From Chloroflexota bacterium (GTDB lineage Bacteria > Chloroflexota > Dehalococcoidia > Lucifugimonadales > Lucifugimonadaceae), in NCBI GenBank assembly GCA_027618835.1, contig JAQCHZ010000007.1, positions 1-64,000 of the forward strand: a stretch of 64,000 bases of DNA, given 5' to 3'. The notes under the pieces are model-generated. The model worked only from the letters and a program-made list of their open reading frames with translations. It was not told the DNA's origin and searched no databases. Position 1 is the stretch's first letter; each line of letters begins with the position of its first letter. Below are positions 53,012 to 62,789 of this stretch, piece after piece. A program made the translations under genes and the position numbers.

Positions 53012-53808
53012 TTGCCACTCGCCAGTTCTTCACCACGTTCGTGCGCAGAACGAACAGCATCGGCGATAGTCGCCCTAAAGCCACCGTTTTCTAGAGCAGC
53101 CAGACCCGCAGCCGTTGTGCCGCCCGGCGAGGTAACCATATTGCGGAGTTCTGCCGGATGCTTGCCCGACTCGCGTTGAAGCGCAGCACTACCAAGCACC
53201 GTTTGCGAAGCCAAGTGGCGTGCCACGTGAACCGGAAGTCCAAGCTCGACACCAGCATCGGCAAGAGCTTCGATCATTACGAAAACGTAGGCAGGTCCGC
53301 TTCCACTTAGCGCAGTAGCGATATCAATATCTTTCTCATCACTGAACTTCAGCTCGTCGCCGATAGCTTTGAGCATGCTGGAAACAAAGTCGAGAGTTGT
53401 TTGATCGACTTCGTCAGAAGCGTGCCACGCCGATATGCCTTTACCAATCTGAGCAGGTGTGTTCGGCATGACACGTATCAGCTTGGTGTGGCCGAGCTTC
53501 AAGCCGATCGAATGCATCTTCACTCCTGCCATGATCGACAGGACAGTCTGGTGCGAATTCAGCACCCCTTTCATCTCTGTCGCAACCGAATCGAGCTGCT
53601 GAGGTTTCACAGCAAGAACGATGATGTCGGCGCCAGAAACGGCTTCCTTGTTGCTAGCAGTCGCCTCTACGCCGAGGTCGTCGACCAACGAAGTGCGTCG
53701 AGCCTCGAAAGGCTCGCCGACGATGATGCTGGCATCAAGACCCGCATCTTTAACTCCGGCGATGATGGCCTGTGCCATTACTCCGCCACCTATGAATGCA
53801 ATTCGCAT
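53008..53808 (-). CDS. proC: Pyrroline-5-carboxylate reductase
   Basis: A 266-residue enzyme making the last step of proline synthesis with NAD(P)H. It has the nucleotide-binding motif AFIGGGVMAQAIIAG, the conserved RVMPNTPAQIGKG, SGSGPAYVFVMIEALADAG and the signature VTSPGGTTAAGLAALE. Length is typical (about 265-275). It lies upstream of yggT with overlapping stop and start. Confidence 0.95.
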   Translation of the reverse strand: MRIAFIGGGVMAQAIIAGVKDAGLDASIIVGEPFEARRTSLVDDLGVEATASNKEAVSGADIIVLAVKPQQLDSVATEMKGVLNSHQTVLSIMAGVKMHSIGLKLGHTKLIRVMPNTPAQIGKGISAWHASDEVDQTTLDFVSSMLKAIGDELKFSDEKDIDIATALSGSGPAYVFVMIEALADAGVELGLPVHVARHLASQTVLGSAALQRESGKHPAELRNMVTSPGGTTAAGLAALENGGFRATIADAVRSAHERGEELASGK

Positions 53809-53947
53809 ATTCGAAATTTTTCTCTTGCTCTCAGCTGGATTCCCGAAAGGCAGGGATTCTCCAACTAGAGTCCCGATTATACGTAGTAATTTCTAACGAG
53901 TTCCCAGTGATCGGATGCTTAGTTTGGGTGTCTCGTAGATCGTGCGG

Positions 53948-54955
53948 TTATACAGCGAGTCCTTTTTTCGACGCAAGTGAAGCACCCAGCTTCAGTGCCT
54001 CGATCATGCTGATCTCGCTAGCAATACCGGTTCCAGCAATGTCGAAAGCGGTGCCGTGGTCGACGGATGTTCGCAAGAAGGGCAGCCCAAGATTCACGGT
54101 AACCGACTCTTCAACGCCGTACACCTTGATAGGGATGTGCCCTTGATCGTGGTACATCACTACAACAACGTCGTACTTGCCCGCTGAAGCGCTGTTGAAC
54201 ACCGTATCGGCAGGATGTGGGCCGCTGGCATCGATTCCTTCAGCGATAGCCTGAGCTACCGCTGGAGCGATTTCGTCAGCTTCCTCGCTACCTATAAGTC
54301 CGTTGTCAGAAGCGTGCGGATTTAGAGCAGCGATGGCGATTCGAGGATTATCGAATCCCCACTCTTTAAACATCTTTTGGGTGAGACGGGTCGCCGTCAT
54401 GATGTTCTCGGTGGTTACGTACTTCACCGCTTCGCCGACTGACATGTGGGTAGATAGGTGCATGCATCGCATCGCACCACTAACGAGCATCGTCGCAACG
54501 TAGCTTGATCCCGACAGCCGCCTGAACACTTCCATGTGCCCGGTGTCCTTACTGCCGCCCATGAACCACGACTCTTTGTTGACCGGAGCGGTGACCATGC
54601 CCTCAACGTCGCCGGCCATGCACATCTTTGCGGCTTCCTCCACCCATAGGTGGCTTGCAGCCCCGGAACCGGCGTCGTGCTTGCCTACAGGAAACGCAGT
54701 GCCTTCCCAGTCGGCAGGTGAGATGACTTCGATTGTTCCCGGTTCGCACTTGGCGTCGGCTGCTTTATCGACTCCGATAACAGTGTCAGAAGATTTGATC
54801 GCATTGAGTGCCTTTTGCACAACGCCAACGGTTCCGACCAGCACGGGGCGCATGATGGCGTACATCGATCGATCCTGGAGTGCTTTCACTACGACTTCAG
54901 GTCCGATCCCTGAAGGATCGCCAATGGTTACTGCGAGAAGAGGTTTGTCTGTCAT
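53948..54955 (-). CDS. pdxA: 4-hydroxythreonine-4-phosphate dehydrogenase
   Basis: A 335-residue metal- and NAD-dependent enzyme in pyridoxal phosphate synthesis. Motifs: TIGDPSGIGPEVVVKAL at the N-terminus, APVNKESW, the His-containing TGHMEVF, ALNPHASDNGLIG and VMYHDQGHIPIKVYG. PdxA-like paralogues can act in catabolism (PdxA2-type) in genomes that make PLP by PdxS/PdxT; both roles remain possible. The start ATG is clear; a ribosome site is not. It lies 139 nt upstream of proC on the same strand. Confidence 0.9.
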   Translation of the reverse strand: MTDKPLLAVTIGDPSGIGPEVVVKALQDRSMYAIMRPVLVGTVGVVQKALNAIKSSDTVIGVDKAADAKCEPGTIEVISPADWEGTAFPVGKHDAGSGAASHLWVEEAAKMCMAGDVEGMVTAPVNKESWFMGGSKDTGHMEVFRRLSGSSYVATMLVSGAMRCMHLSTHMSVGEAVKYVTTENIMTATRLTQKMFKEWGFDNPRIAIAALNPHASDNGLIGSEEADEIAPAVAQAIAEGIDASGPHPADTVFNSASAGKYDVVVVMYHDQGHIPIKVYGVEESVTVNLGLPFLRTSVDHGTAFDIAGTGIASEISMIEALKLGASLASKKGLAV

Positions 54956-55266
54956 GTGGACGAGGATTTCGATTCTGAGGATGAGTTAGAAGATTCAGCC
55001 GAACAAGGTTACCGTAGCGCAAGCCCACATTCGATTTCCCGACGAAGGAGGGAACTGGTGAAGGGTAGTGGGTATTTTCTATCGTTGGTGGAATTCGTCG
55101 AAACGCGCGACCCCGCACCAGATCCCTCGGCGGCACTCGGGAAATCGAATTGTTCTGTTGGACAAATTGCCGGTGTAGCTGAACCTTTCATGTGCTCGAA
55201 TCACAAATAAACAAAGGCTGATCAGATTGCTCCGGTCAGCCTTTTCAATTATCTAAAACTAAGCGC
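54956..55266. other. Region upstream of pdxA with a distant 14-bp inverted repeat and a weak open frame
   Basis: ATTCGATTTCCCGA (55029-55042) and TCGGGAAATCGAAT (55137-55150) are exact inverted copies 94 nt apart; paired, they would form a long structured RNA. A plus-strand frame of 84 codons starting GTG spans the region (DEDFDSEDELEDSAEQGYRS), but it shows no known family and covers the presumed pdxA promoter. I do not call it a gene. Confidence 0.35.
55213..55244. terminator. Bidirectional terminator after nrdJ
   Basis: AAAGGCTGA (55213-55221) pairs with TCAGCCTTT (55236-55244). On the minus strand, T-rich sequence (TTTGTTTATTTG) follows, ending the nrdJ transcript. Confidence 0.7.
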
Positions 55267-57714
55267 CTAGCACTTGCTGTAGCCGCACGAGAAGCACTTC
55301 AAGCAGCCTTCTACGTGAGCAACTGTCGATGAGCACTCAGGGCAAAGCTCGCCCGTCATTGCACCGACCGGAACGGCAACCTTTTGCTCCTGTCCCATCA
55401 TCGGAACTGCCTGAGCCGTAGGTAAGCCAATCTCAACTGGTGAAGGACGGCTGAACATGCCAGCTTGGCTGGACTCGGCTTCACCGAGCTGCTCCTGAGT
55501 AGGCAAAGCAGTGGCTTCGTTATTGATACGGTCTAGCACAGATGCGATTGCATCCGGAACCGATCGAATCATTTCACCTTCGTCCCAAGCAGGAACATCG
55601 GTGATGCCACGAAGCTGCTCTGATACGTCGACAGGGTCGATACCTGATCGGAGTGCAAGCGAAGCCATCCGAGAAACGGCTTCGGCCATCGCAGCATCGT
55701 TACCACCGGCCTTGCCGTGGGTAGCGAACACCTCGAATGGGCGGTTGTCGCTAGACATGTTGACCGTAACGAACAGGTTTCCACGACCTGTGCGTACCCG
55801 ACGTGTAATTCCGTTGAGCATTGCAGGTCGATCGGCAGGAGTGATGTACTGCGGAATACCCTCGGCTTCGAACACCGAACCAGCTGGTTCCGACAGTTTG
55901 CTGTCGGTCGTACCAGCAGTGAGAACTTCTTTCTCACGTGAACCAGCTCGGTAAACAGTAATTCCCTTGCAAGCAGTCTCCCAAGCGAGCAAGTACGCAT
56001 CTTCAACATCTTCAACAGTCGCTTCGTTAGGGAAGTTGACGGTCTTTGAAATTCCAGCGTCGGTAGCTTCCTGGAAAGCAGCCTGCATTAGTACGTGATC
56101 ACGAGGTGAAATGTCGGAAGCAACGTGGAACAGTCGCTTGATGTCAGTTGGCACATCGTCACGTTCTTGCAGTGAACCACCATCGGAAAGGAACTCCAAC
56201 AAGCCTTCACTGTGGAACCCGCGTTCCTTTGAAATTCGCTCGAAGTTCTTGTCGACATAGAACAAAGTCTTGCCTTCAAGGATGTTCTGCTTGCGGAATG
56301 CTAGTGCGAATATTGGCTCGATACCGCTGGATGCGTTAGCGATCATCGAGATTGTTCCAGTAGGAGCAACCGTTAGTCGGCAGGCGTTGCGGTAAGGCTT
56401 GTCGCCACGCTTCGCTGCTTCTGAATCGTGCCAAGCTGGGAACGCACCGCGCTCTTCAGCCATCGCTATCGACTCTTGGTCTGCGTTGTCACGAATGAAC
56501 GCCATTAGCTTGCGACCAAGCTCAACAGCTTCTTCGGTGTCGTAAGGAATGCCGAGCTGAACAAGCATGTCGGCGAAGCCCATTAGGCCGAGACCGAGCT
56601 TACGAGTCGACTGCGTCATCGTCTCGATTGCCTCGACTGCGTACTTGTTGGCGTCGATAACGTTGTCGAGCATGTGAGTTGCAGTTCGGACCGTCTCGCC
56701 AAGTCGATCCCAGTTGAGATCGGTCATACCGGCTTCGTCAGATTCTAGGAACTTCGCAACATCTATCGAACCGAGATTGCAAGATTCGTTCGGAAGCAGC
56801 GGCTGTTCACCACATGGGTTCGTAGCCGTGATTCGTCCGAGGTGAAGAACCGGGCTGTTCCGGTTTACTTCGTCTAAGAAGATCATTCCCGGCTCACCGT
56901 TTCTCCACGCACCGTAGACGATCTTGCTGAAGACGTCACGAGCCTTGAGCCGTTCAACCTCAACCATTCCACTATCAAGATCGGAAGGGTCTCGCAGCGC
57001 ACGCAATGCGTACGTTGTGTCGTCCTTTACGGCCTGCATGAACTCGTCAGATGCGCCGACAGAGATGTTGAAGTTGTGGATTTCACCTTCAACCTGCTTG
57101 CAGTCGATGAATTCGAGAATATCTGGGTGATGAACATCCAACACCGCCATGTTCGCACCGTCACGTTTGCCACCCTGAGTTACCAGAGTTGAAACCGAAG
57201 AAAGATGTCGCAGAACCTGGATAGGTCCACATGCCCTGCCGTGAGTCGTTGCGATGCTTGTACCGGTAGGGCGTAGCGCTGAAAGTGCGAAGCCAGTTCC
57301 GCCACCGAATTTCTGAACCATTGCAGCATCGTGAGCTGCGCCCATGATGCCTTCCATGCTGTCGGTAAGCGGAAGTACGAAACAAGCTGAAAGAGTTCCA
57401 GCACCTGTGCCAGCATTCATCATCGTTGGCGAGTTAGGAAGGTACTCCAAGCTTGCCATCATCTGGAAGAAGCTCTCTTCAATCGCAGCGACTTCGTCTG
57501 GAGTCTTCTCGTACTTGAACTCTGGCGCAGCGAGAGCCTTAGCGACTCGGCGGAACATGCCTTCTGGATCTTCGATAATCTCCCCAGCATCGTTCTTTTG
57601 CAAATAGCGTTTGTCCAGAACCACACGTGCGTTGTCTGAAATCACCGCTGGTGTGAATTCTTCTGTTGGGGTAGTGCCGGTCGTGCTCATGTGTGTGTCC
57701 TGCGTAGTTGTCAT
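55267..57714 (-). CDS. nrdJ: Adenosylcobalamin-dependent ribonucleotide reductase (class II)
   Basis: An 815-residue class II reductase making deoxyribonucleotides with B12. It has LPNSPTMMNAGTGAGTLSAC near residue 97 (first redox Cys), a SSVSTLVTQGGKRDGANMAV segment and ATNPCGEQPLLPNESCNLGS with the catalytic-centre Cys/Glu region. The C-terminus ends in a cysteine-rich tail: LCPECSSTVAHVEGCLKCFS, then CGYSKC. The N-terminal ATP-cone is short or absent. Class II enzymes need no oxygen and no small subunit. The gene lies about 100 nt downstream of nrdR on the same strand. No cobalamin riboswitch was recognised upstream. Confidence 0.95.
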   Translation of the reverse strand: MTTTQDTHMSTTGTTPTEEFTPAVISDNARVVLDKRYLQKNDAGEIIEDPEGMFRRVAKALAAPEFKYEKTPDEVAAIEESFFQMMASLEYLPNSPTMMNAGTGAGTLSACFVLPLTDSMEGIMGAAHDAAMVQKFGGGTGFALSALRPTGTSIATTHGRACGPIQVLRHLSSVSTLVTQGGKRDGANMAVLDVHHPDILEFIDCKQVEGEIHNFNISVGASDEFMQAVKDDTTYALRALRDPSDLDSGMVEVERLKARDVFSKIVYGAWRNGEPGMIFLDEVNRNSPVLHLGRITATNPCGEQPLLPNESCNLGSIDVAKFLESDEAGMTDLNWDRLGETVRTATHMLDNVIDANKYAVEAIETMTQSTRKLGLGLMGFADMLVQLGIPYDTEEAVELGRKLMAFIRDNADQESIAMAEERGAFPAWHDSEAAKRGDKPYRNACRLTVAPTGTISMIANASSGIEPIFALAFRKQNILEGKTLFYVDKNFERISKERGFHSEGLLEFLSDGGSLQERDDVPTDIKRLFHVASDISPRDHVLMQAAFQEATDAGISKTVNFPNEATVEDVEDAYLLAWETACKGITVYRAGSREKEVLTAGTTDSKLSEPAGSVFEAEGIPQYITPADRPAMLNGITRRVRTGRGNLFVTVNMSSDNRPFEVFATHGKAGGNDAAMAEAVSRMASLALRSGIDPVDVSEQLRGITDVPAWDEGEMIRSVPDAIASVLDRINNEATALPTQEQLGEAESSQAGMFSRPSPVEIGLPTAQAVPMMGQEQKVAVPVGAMTGELCPECSSTVAHVEGCLKCFSCGYSKC

Positions 57715-57816
57715 TTATCTTCTTTTCATGCGCTTTGTGTGGTTATGTCGTAGTCGCCAGCCCGGCAGTCCTGCTGTAACTGACGCCGATCAACCCCGAG
57801 TACTTAAGCAGCGGGA

Positions 57817-58362
57817 TTAGCTCTGTTTTGCCCTCCGGCGGCGGCCTCTTTGAGCCAGCCGGGGGACATCATCATCTATCAGCCGTAACTGGCTTTTTGA
57901 CCCAGTACCTTCCGGTTCAGGATCGCTCAGTGCCTCTACCTCTTTCGTAAAGGAATCGACGTCTTGGAAATCTCGATATACCGAGGCGAACCTTATATAG
58001 GCGACTCGATCAAGAACTTTCAGACGCTCTACGCACATTTCTCCGAGAACTCTCCCTTCCACTTCAGCTTTCGAGAGTTTGTGCAACTCGTTTTCTATAT
58101 CAACAACCATCTTCGAAATGGCGCCGACCTCCAAGGGCCTCTTGGCACAAGCTGTCTGTAACGACCGCTCCAGCTTGTCGGGTGAGAACGCTTCACGGCG
58201 GCCATCCCGCTTGGCGATCATCAACGGCAATGAATGCACACGTTCGTAAGTGGTGAACCGTAGTTCACACCTTATGCACTCACGCCTGCGTCGCACGCCA
58301 TCGGGCGCTTCACGCGAGTCGATTACGCGTGATTCGTTGTTTCCGCAGAAGGGACACTGCAT
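57817..58362 (-). CDS. nrdR: Transcriptional repressor NrdR
   Basis: A 181-residue repressor of ribonucleotide reductase genes. The zinc ribbon uses C3, C6, C29 and C32 (MQCPFCGNNESRVIDSRE and RECIRCELRF), followed by the ATP-cone domain: IAKRDGRREAFSPDKLERSL, VEGRVLGEMCVERL and VAYIRFASVYRDFQD. A C-terminal charged tail is longer than in E. coli. It lies directly upstream of nrdJ, its expected target, so the operon is probably autoregulated. Confidence 0.95.
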   Translation of the reverse strand: MQCPFCGNNESRVIDSREAPDGVRRRRECIRCELRFTTYERVHSLPLMIAKRDGRREAFSPDKLERSLQTACAKRPLEVGAISKMVVDIENELHKLSKAEVEGRVLGEMCVERLKVLDRVAYIRFASVYRDFQDVDSFTKEVEALSDPEPEGTGSKSQLRLIDDDVPRLAQRGRRRRAKQS

Positions 58363-58831
58363 TGCCTGAAACGTGCCTTGTTAAGTAGTTCCGAAGAGCC
58401 GCGAAAGAATAGATCCGTGTGGCTGAAATCTTGCGATTAAAAATCCAGTTGACGGAGCAGGGTGTAAAACGAATTGTTGAACACGCCACTTTAGCGACTG
58501 CGGACACAGCCAAGCCCCACATTTAGTGGTGTGTAATGCACCCTACCACTAGGCATAGAGGTGCTGTCAATCCTCGGTGTCAGCAGGATTTGTTCACTTC
58601 TACTCAGAAATTGGATGCTTCAACTGCCAAAATTGATTCGATTGGATTGTGATAAATCGCACGAAGTGAGCGACGGTTTTCGTCGTTACTGCAGGGCGCC
58701 AGTTCATGAAATCCGTTTCCCTGTTTGTTGGGAATTGAGCCACTTGTCCGGTCTCGACTAAAAATAACGACGTAATATTTGATGCAGATCCGCGATCTAT
58801 CAGTGTTTCATCGCTAGTGAACGACGATCGC
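58363..58831. promoter_or_regulatory. Divergent intergenic region upstream of nrdR
   Basis: About 470 bp without a convincing gene; the open frames here are short and not protein-like. CCACATTTAGTGG (near 58516-58528) is an imperfect palindrome that could be a degenerate NrdR box, since it lies in the nrdR promoter region, but it does not match the consensus well. No tRNA or other structured RNA was recognised. Confidence 0.35.
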
Positions 58832-59926
58832 ATGTTCAAATCGATCAACCTAATAGAAGCAGTGGGGCATGACGGGATGAAGAATGCTTGGGCAATTAGA
58901 ATCGCCACCGACGAAGTATTAGAAACTTCTTTGCAGCTTGGTGTGAAAAATATTATTTTCTACGGCGGCCCCGGCGTCGATGTACTTCCGGCAAGCGACG
59001 TACCGCATGGCAAAGAACGCAACACCTACGATGATTACGTGGCGTTGCGAGAACGACTCGAATCGTACGGGCTCACCATCGCTGCTTGCGAAAACGGTTT
59101 CATTTCAAACCCCAAGTTCTACGACGTTTCCTTCGGTGGTCCGAAGCGTGATGAACTCATCGAACTGCTCGCTGCTGAAATAACCGACATGGGCCGAGCC
59201 GGAATTCCAATTCTTGCCTACAACTGGATGCCCAACTCCGTTTGGCGCTCGGGCGGAACCCAAATTCGTGGCGGTACCGACGTTACAGCGTGGGATAGCG
59301 CTGCTGGCGATCAGAGTTCGATCCTGGATATCTCGGACGAAACTCAAGAGCTATTGGATGAATACGACACTTCAGCGGAAAACATGTGGGAGTGTCTAGA
59401 ATACTGGATCAAGGCGATTACGCCGGTTGCCGAAGCAGCTGGGATTCGACTTGGTATTCACCCTGATGACCCGCCTGTGCCCGAGCTGGGCGGTGTATCT
59501 CGTCTTCTTGGCAGTTTCGATGCATACAAGCGCCTTACTTCGATCGTTGATAGTCCTCACAACGGAATCGAGTTCTGCCAGGGAACGTTCTCCGAAATGG
59601 AAGATGCCAAGGATGGCGGCATCTACGACATGATCAAGTACTTCGCCGAACGCGACAAAGTGCTGTACGTCCACTTCCGCAATGTGTCTTCGACGTTGCC
59701 ATCTTTCAATGAAGAGTTCATCAACACCGGCTATGTCGATATGAAACGGGCGATGGAAACCTACGCTGCAGCCGGATACGAAGGCGTGTTCATGGACGAC
59801 CATTGTCCGGAGATAGTTGGCGACACAGCGTTCCCAGGGAACTGGGGCGGATACCGCTCAAGGATTTTCGCTCAGGGTTACATTCAGGCAATGCTGGAAG
59901 CTGTGACAGGCAAGCGACCTGAGTAG
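58832..59926 (+). CDS. Mannonate dehydratase-like (UxuA family) TIM-barrel protein
   Basis: A protein of about 364 residues related to UxuA. Seen are IIFYGGPGVDVLP, YNWMPNSVWRSGG (the family has YNWMP), GIHPDDPPVPELGGVSRLLG, the metal-binding CQGTFSEM, VHFRNVSS with His, and FMDDHCPEIVGD. UxuA dehydrates D-mannonate to 2-keto-3-deoxygluconate; this copy lacks neighbouring hexuronate genes and is somewhat shorter than E. coli UxuA, so another sugar acid is possible. The ATG is preferred; an in-frame GTG five codons earlier is an alternative. A strong terminator follows. Confidence 0.85.
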   Translation: MFKSINLIEAVGHDGMKNAWAIRIATDEVLETSLQLGVKNIIFYGGPGVDVLPASDVPHGKERNTYDDYVALRERLESYGLTIAACENGFISNPKFYDVSFGGPKRDELIELLAAEITDMGRAGIPILAYNWMPNSVWRSGGTQIRGGTDVTAWDSAAGDQSSILDISDETQELLDEYDTSAENMWECLEYWIKAITPVAEAAGIRLGIHPDDPPVPELGGVSRLLGSFDAYKRLTSIVDSPHNGIEFCQGTFSEMEDAKDGGIYDMIKYFAERDKVLYVHFRNVSSTLPSFNEEFINTGYVDMKRAMETYAAAGYEGVFMDDHCPEIVGDTAFPGNWGGYRSRIFAQGYIQAMLEAVTGKRPE

Positions 59927-59955
59927 ATCGGGTAGGGCAATTTCATCTAAATAAA

Positions 59956-59991
59956 AAGACCCCGAGAGAAGGTCGGTTCTCTCGGGGTCTT
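59956..59991. terminator. Strong bidirectional terminator
   Basis: AAGACCCCGAGAGAA (59956-59970) pairs exactly with TTCTCTCGGGGTCTT (59977-59991) around GGTCGG, with an A-rich left and T-rich right flank. It separates the UxuA-like gene from the convergent ftsZ. Confidence 0.9.
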
Positions 59992-60070
59992 ATTTTGACT
60001 CGTACTTGATTGCCTTCCGAAGAACACTATCGAGCAGAGCTATTTGAAGAGTGGTTTTCTTACAAAAGTT

Positions 60071-61183
60071 CTAATCTCTTGCAGCCAACTCACGAGTTGA
60101 GCGTCGGCGAGCCGAACGGTGATATCGTAGGAACGGAGGAAGATCAAGCGCTTCTTCGTCGCCAAGCACATCGCTGAGAGCAGCTGTTATGGCCGCCTCT
60201 TTTTGTGCCGATGCCTGTGCTCCTGGGAAGCCAGTTGCGATGATCGTCATCTTCACTTCGTTTTCCATCTTGGGGTCGGTGACCATACCGAAGATGATGT
60301 TGCAATCAGGGTCGACCATGTTTGATACGACTTCCGATGCCTGCTGTACTTCCTGAAGAGTCAGATCAGTACCGCCGGTAACGTTGAAGATCACACCACG
60401 TGCGCCAGCAATCGATACTTCCAACAGCGGACTGTCAATAGCAGCTTCTGCAGCCATGATTGCTCGGTCTTCGCCATGACCATGACCGATAGCCATCCAT
60501 GCAGGACCAGCATTCGACATGATCGCTTTGACGTCGGCGAAGTCGAGGTTGATTTCACCTGGCACCAAGATCAATTCAGCAATCGACTGCACACCCTGAC
60601 GAAGAACATCGTCAGCCATGCGGAATGCCATGTCCATCGAGAGATTCTCGGTCGACATGATCAGAAGTCGGTCGTTTGGAATAACGATAAGTGTGTCGAC
60701 TACTTCAGAAAGAGCCTTGATGCCTTCTTCAGCCTGTCGTCGTCGTCGTGCGCCTTCGAAGTTGAACGGCTTGGTTACTACACCAACTGTCAGTGCTCCG
60801 AGCTCCTGGGCTATTTCAGCAACAACTGGCGATCCACCTGTTCCTGTTCCGCCACCCATGCCTGCTGCGATGAATACAAGGTCGGCACCTTCGAGCGCTC
60901 GCTTGATTTCATCACGATCTTCTTCGTGACATTCTCGACCCTTCGAAGGGTCTCCGCCGACGCCAAGTCCACGGGCTGTGCGGTCACCGACTCGAATACG
61001 AATCGGGACATCAGAACGTGTGAGTGCCTGAGCGTCGGTGTTTACCGTGATGTACTCAACTTCAGGGATACGGTCTCGGTACATGCGTGAGACGGCGTTT
61101 GATCCGCCACCACCCACACCAACGACTTTAATCGTTGCTGATCCGATGTTTCCTTCGATTGGGGTTTTCGTCTGGTCGACCAT
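60071..61183 (-). CDS. ftsZ: Cell division protein FtsZ
   Basis: A 370-residue tubulin homologue forming the division ring. Motifs: KVVGVGGGGSNAVSRM (N-terminal GTP contact), the tubulin signature GGGTGTG at residues 110-116, NFEGARRRRQAEEGIKAL and NLDFADVKAIMSNAGPAWMA (T7 loop). The conserved C-terminal peptide is LDLPPFLR, after a very short linker, then a basic tail rich in Arg. The short linker is unusual: many FtsZ have 50 or more residues there. ATG with AGGAGA. It follows ftsA on the same strand. Confidence 0.97.
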   Translation of the reverse strand: MVDQTKTPIEGNIGSATIKVVGVGGGGSNAVSRMYRDRIPEVEYITVNTDAQALTRSDVPIRIRVGDRTARGLGVGGDPSKGRECHEEDRDEIKRALEGADLVFIAAGMGGGTGTGGSPVVAEIAQELGALTVGVVTKPFNFEGARRRRQAEEGIKALSEVVDTLIVIPNDRLLIMSTENLSMDMAFRMADDVLRQGVQSIAELILVPGEINLDFADVKAIMSNAGPAWMAIGHGHGEDRAIMAAEAAIDSPLLEVSIAGARGVIFNVTGGTDLTLQEVQQASEVVSNMVDPDCNIIFGMVTDPKMENEVKMTIIATGFPGAQASAQKEAAITAALSDVLGDEEALDLPPFLRYHRSARRRSTRELAARD

Positions 61184-61324
61184 TGTTTTTGTTCTCCTGG
61201 GGATTACTTGTTCACTTTTCGGGTGAAATTAGCAACCGCGGATGTTGGGGTTTGGGGCGCCGCTCTTGTGAGCGGCGTTGTAAGTTTTGTTAGCGCCCGA
61301 TTAGAGGATCTGTCCGCACGATTT

Positions 61325-62620
61325 CTACGTGCCAGCAGTCTCCTTCTCCCGTTTTGGCAACCAGCCACGGATCATCGACAGTGCGCCCGTCGCTTCATTA
61401 CTGGCTGAAGTTGCAGTTCCCGAATCTTCAGATGTGTGAGAGATCTTTCGTTCTCCCACGTGGTTTTCGGCAGGAAGGTTGCGCATGCCCCAAAGAGCAA
61501 TTCCCACAGCCGCTGAGTAGGCAGGGTCGTTGGTGCCTTCTGGCATTCCGTCGAGACCCCGAGGTGATGCGAGTCGAACTTTTCGCTGGAAAATGTATTT
61601 AGCGATGTTCAAGAATCCGTCGAGCTTAGCTCCGCCACCCGTGAACACGATTCGATCGGTTGGGATGTCGGCAAGGTGTGGCTCTTCAAGCTTGAGCTGG
61701 ATCATGCGGAACAGTTCAGATGTACGTTCTTTAAGAACCTGGCCAATCTCACGCTTAGAAATGATGAGTGGCTGCTTCATCGTCGTTGGGTGAAGAGTGA
61801 TCTCTTCTTTCAACCCAGCAAGTTCAGGTGCCGCCGTGCCGTGTTCGATCTTCAACCGTTCAGCTGACTCGAAGTCGATTGCAAATGCGATGCTGAGGTC
61901 GTTTGAGAACTGGAATCCACCAACGGGTATAACTGCCGTGTGAACGACCGATCCATCGTAGTAAACAGCGATGTCGGAAGTTCCGCCACCAACGTCGACT
62001 AACACAGCGCCTTCTTCGCGTTCGTCGGCAGTCAGTACTGCATCGGCGCTCGCTAGCGGTTCAACCACCATTGAAGAAACTCGAACTCCGGCGTCGGATA
62101 CGGCTTTGTGAAGTTCAGTGATTTTTGAAATCGAACCGGTAATTACGTGGCTTTCAACGTGAAGTTCGCCGGTGTGCATTCCCAGTGGGTTTTGCACACC
62201 GTGAAGTCCATCGAGGGCGTAGCTACGTGGAATAACGTGAAGAAGCCGGCGGTCATCGGAAAGATCGATCGCACCGGCTGCCTTCTTTGCGGCAGAAATA
62301 TCAAGATCTGTCACAGCACGCATGCCTTCAGGTCGTGGAACGTTTGCCCAACGATTCTTCGACTCGATGTGACTGCCGGTGAGTCCTGCGTAAACGGCGT
62401 TTACTTGGACCCCTGCATCAGCTGCGGCAGCTTCGACAGACGCTTTGATTGCGGCGGTAACGGAAGCCGATTCGGCGACGATTCCTTTGCGCATACCGTT
62501 ACAAGGCACGGTGCTAATTCCGCAAACTTCTACGCGGTGATCGGCGCGTTTTCGAACGATGATCGTGCACACCTTAGTGGTGCCGATATCTATAGCTACT
62601 CTGAAATTGTCTTGCGACAT
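61325..62620 (-). CDS. ftsA: Cell division protein FtsA
   Basis: A 431-residue actin-like protein that tethers FtsZ to the membrane. AIDIGTTKVCTIIV is phosphate-1, VDVGGGTSDIAVY is phosphate-2 and VFTGGGAKLDGF is the adenosine motif. The 1C domain lies around VCGISTVPCNGMRKG. The C-terminus has SMIRGWLPKREKE, a plausible amphipathic membrane-targeting helix. ATG with AGGAGA. It lies between rsmH and ftsZ; a ~140 nt gap precedes ftsZ. Confidence 0.96.
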   Translation of the reverse strand: MSQDNFRVAIDIGTTKVCTIIVRKRADHRVEVCGISTVPCNGMRKGIVAESASVTAAIKASVEAAAADAGVQVNAVYAGLTGSHIESKNRWANVPRPEGMRAVTDLDISAAKKAAGAIDLSDDRRLLHVIPRSYALDGLHGVQNPLGMHTGELHVESHVITGSISKITELHKAVSDAGVRVSSMVVEPLASADAVLTADEREEGAVLVDVGGGTSDIAVYYDGSVVHTAVIPVGGFQFSNDLSIAFAIDFESAERLKIEHGTAAPELAGLKEEITLHPTTMKQPLIISKREIGQVLKERTSELFRMIQLKLEEPHLADIPTDRIVFTGGGAKLDGFLNIAKYIFQRKVRLASPRGLDGMPEGTNDPAYSAAVGIALWGMRNLPAENHVGERKISHTSEDSGTATSASNEATGALSMIRGWLPKREKETAGT

Positions 62621-62789
62621 GATTGTCTCCTGGGCGGGATGTTTATTCGGGTAGGGGGATGGAGAGTTCTGATTATTTAACGGAGGGGCCGCGTCGTATC
62701 TGGTGGTTCGGCTATGGCTGCCGTTCCTTGTGAAATCGCCGAGCGTGCTCGCCGGTAAAGGCGTTGCTTATTGAAAATAAAGATGTTGC

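Noticed and set aside
54956-55210. 84-codon acidic frame upstream of pdxA
   Set aside because: It shows no recognised family and overlaps the presumed pdxA promoter; reported only as part of the intergenic description.
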